Below, piece by piece: positions 63,674-64,000 of a DNA stretch of 64,000 nucleotides. The translations under genes and the position numbers were made by a program. How positions within the stretch are numbered: the stretch's first letter is position 1; each line of letters opens with the position of its first letter. Source of the stretch: Rubripirellula amarantea (lineage in GTDB: Bacteria; Planctomycetota; Planctomycetia; Pirellulales; Pirellulaceae); the NCBI RefSeq assembly GCF_007859865.1, contig NZ_SJPI01000003.1, forward strand, positions 620,001 through 684,000, read 5' to 3'. Below the pieces are notes generated by a model. It had not been told where the DNA came from and made no database searches. It saw nothing but the letters and a program-made list of their open reading frames with translations.

Positions 63674-64000
63674 GTGCACGAACTTCACCCTGACCTACTT
63701 TGGCTCGGCGGGTCACTCGATCTGCAAGATTTTCGTTCTTTGTTTGATGTGGGCATCAACGCCGTGATGGATATTGCTTTCGAAGAACCGCCCGCTCGGC
63801 TTCCGCGGCAATTGCTTTACTTGCGATTCCCACTTAACGACGGCGGGGGCAATGATTCGACAACGCTTCGCTTCGCGGTTCAATCGCTTGTTGACCTTCT
63901 TCACACCGGCACCCGCACTATCGTTGCGTGTTCCGCAGGCATGTCACGCTCGCCAACGATCGCCGCGTATGCTCTTGCATGCTATCTAGACATCACACCA
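63674..64000 (+). CDS. Dual-specificity protein phosphatase (runs off right edge)
   Basis: 109 codons from the GTG at 63674 with no stop before the window end. The catalytic P-loop VACSAGMSRSPTIAAYAL has the C-x5-R motif (C, then R five residues on), and the upstream FPLNDGGGND loop would carry the general acid Asp. It lies after a degenerate attC and may be another old cassette. Confidence 0.8.
   Translation, partial: MHELHPDLLWLGGSLDLQDFRSLFDVGINAVMDIAFEEPPARLPRQLLYLRFPLNDGGGNDSTTLRFAVQSLVDLLHTGTRTIVACSAGMSRSPTIAAYALACYLDITP

Larger units (their letters stand above)
43347..64000 (+). mobile_element. Chromosomal integron: integrase, attachment region and cassette array
   Basis: The unit is an integrase gene, a 304-bp attachment region, 29 clear attC sites (45559-61538) and a decaying tail with at least three degenerate attC sites up to 63658. 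Cassette genes run on the plus strand, except for one toxin-antitoxin cassette. The right end of the array is beyond the window. Confidence 0.93.

Overview
The window looks like a chromosomal segment of a planctomycete, close to the Rhodopirellula/Pirellulaceae group. The reasons are a truncated DUF1587/DUF1592-type cytochrome protein at the left edge, a proton-channel operon (ExbB/ExbD) fused to a cyclase-repeat protein, small membrane proteins carrying an NPYxSP motif, many GTG/TTG starts, and few Shine-Dalgarno sequences. No rRNA, tRNA, IS element or CRISPR array was seen.

Positions 1-43215 are ordinary chromosome. In order: a haem-binding secreted protein (partial), a zinc-ribbon/coiled-coil membrane protein, an M13 metalloprotease, an STN-like secreted protein, the lactate-oxidation operon lutABC, a GT4 glycosyltransferase divergent from a ROK sugar kinase, lepA, a UvrD-type helicase, a Gfo/Idh/MocA oxidoreductase, a class V aminotransferase, L-2-hydroxyglutarate oxidase, an HD-GYP protein, a partial Bat (aerotolerance) locus with a BatD-BatE fusion, a minus-strand glycan-type operon (membrane protein, GT2, methyltransferase, AsnB), smc, and a tightly overlapping operon TPR - exbB - exbD - cyclase-like - queG.

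Positions 43347-64000 are a large chromosomal integron. A tyrosine recombinase related to IntI (43347-44855) is followed, after a 304-bp gap, by 29 well-formed attC sites that delimit 29 gene cassettes (45160-61532), then by a distal part in which attC sites decay (61533 to the right edge). Almost every cassette carries one short ORF in the plus orientation. Most are unknown; the recognisable ones are a DUF4303-like protein, a DUF4279-like protein, two SMI1/KNR4 (SUKH) proteins, an M50-like membrane protease, a HAD-like phosphatase, a zinc-ribbon protein, a lipoprotein, several 2-3 TM proteins, and a reverse-oriented ParDE toxin-antitoxin pair. Two cassettes occur twice as apparently identical copies.

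The points most worth following up are these. The integrase is transcribed in the same direction as the cassettes, lacks the IntI-specific insertion, and has a long C-terminal extension. Nearly every attC carries a promoter-like TTGnCA-N17-TAnAAT element pointing into the next cassette. The attC bottom strand carries a conserved GNA-triloop mini-hairpin with compensatory changes. Cassette ends are complementary over 11-13 bp, well beyond the usual 7-bp R boxes.
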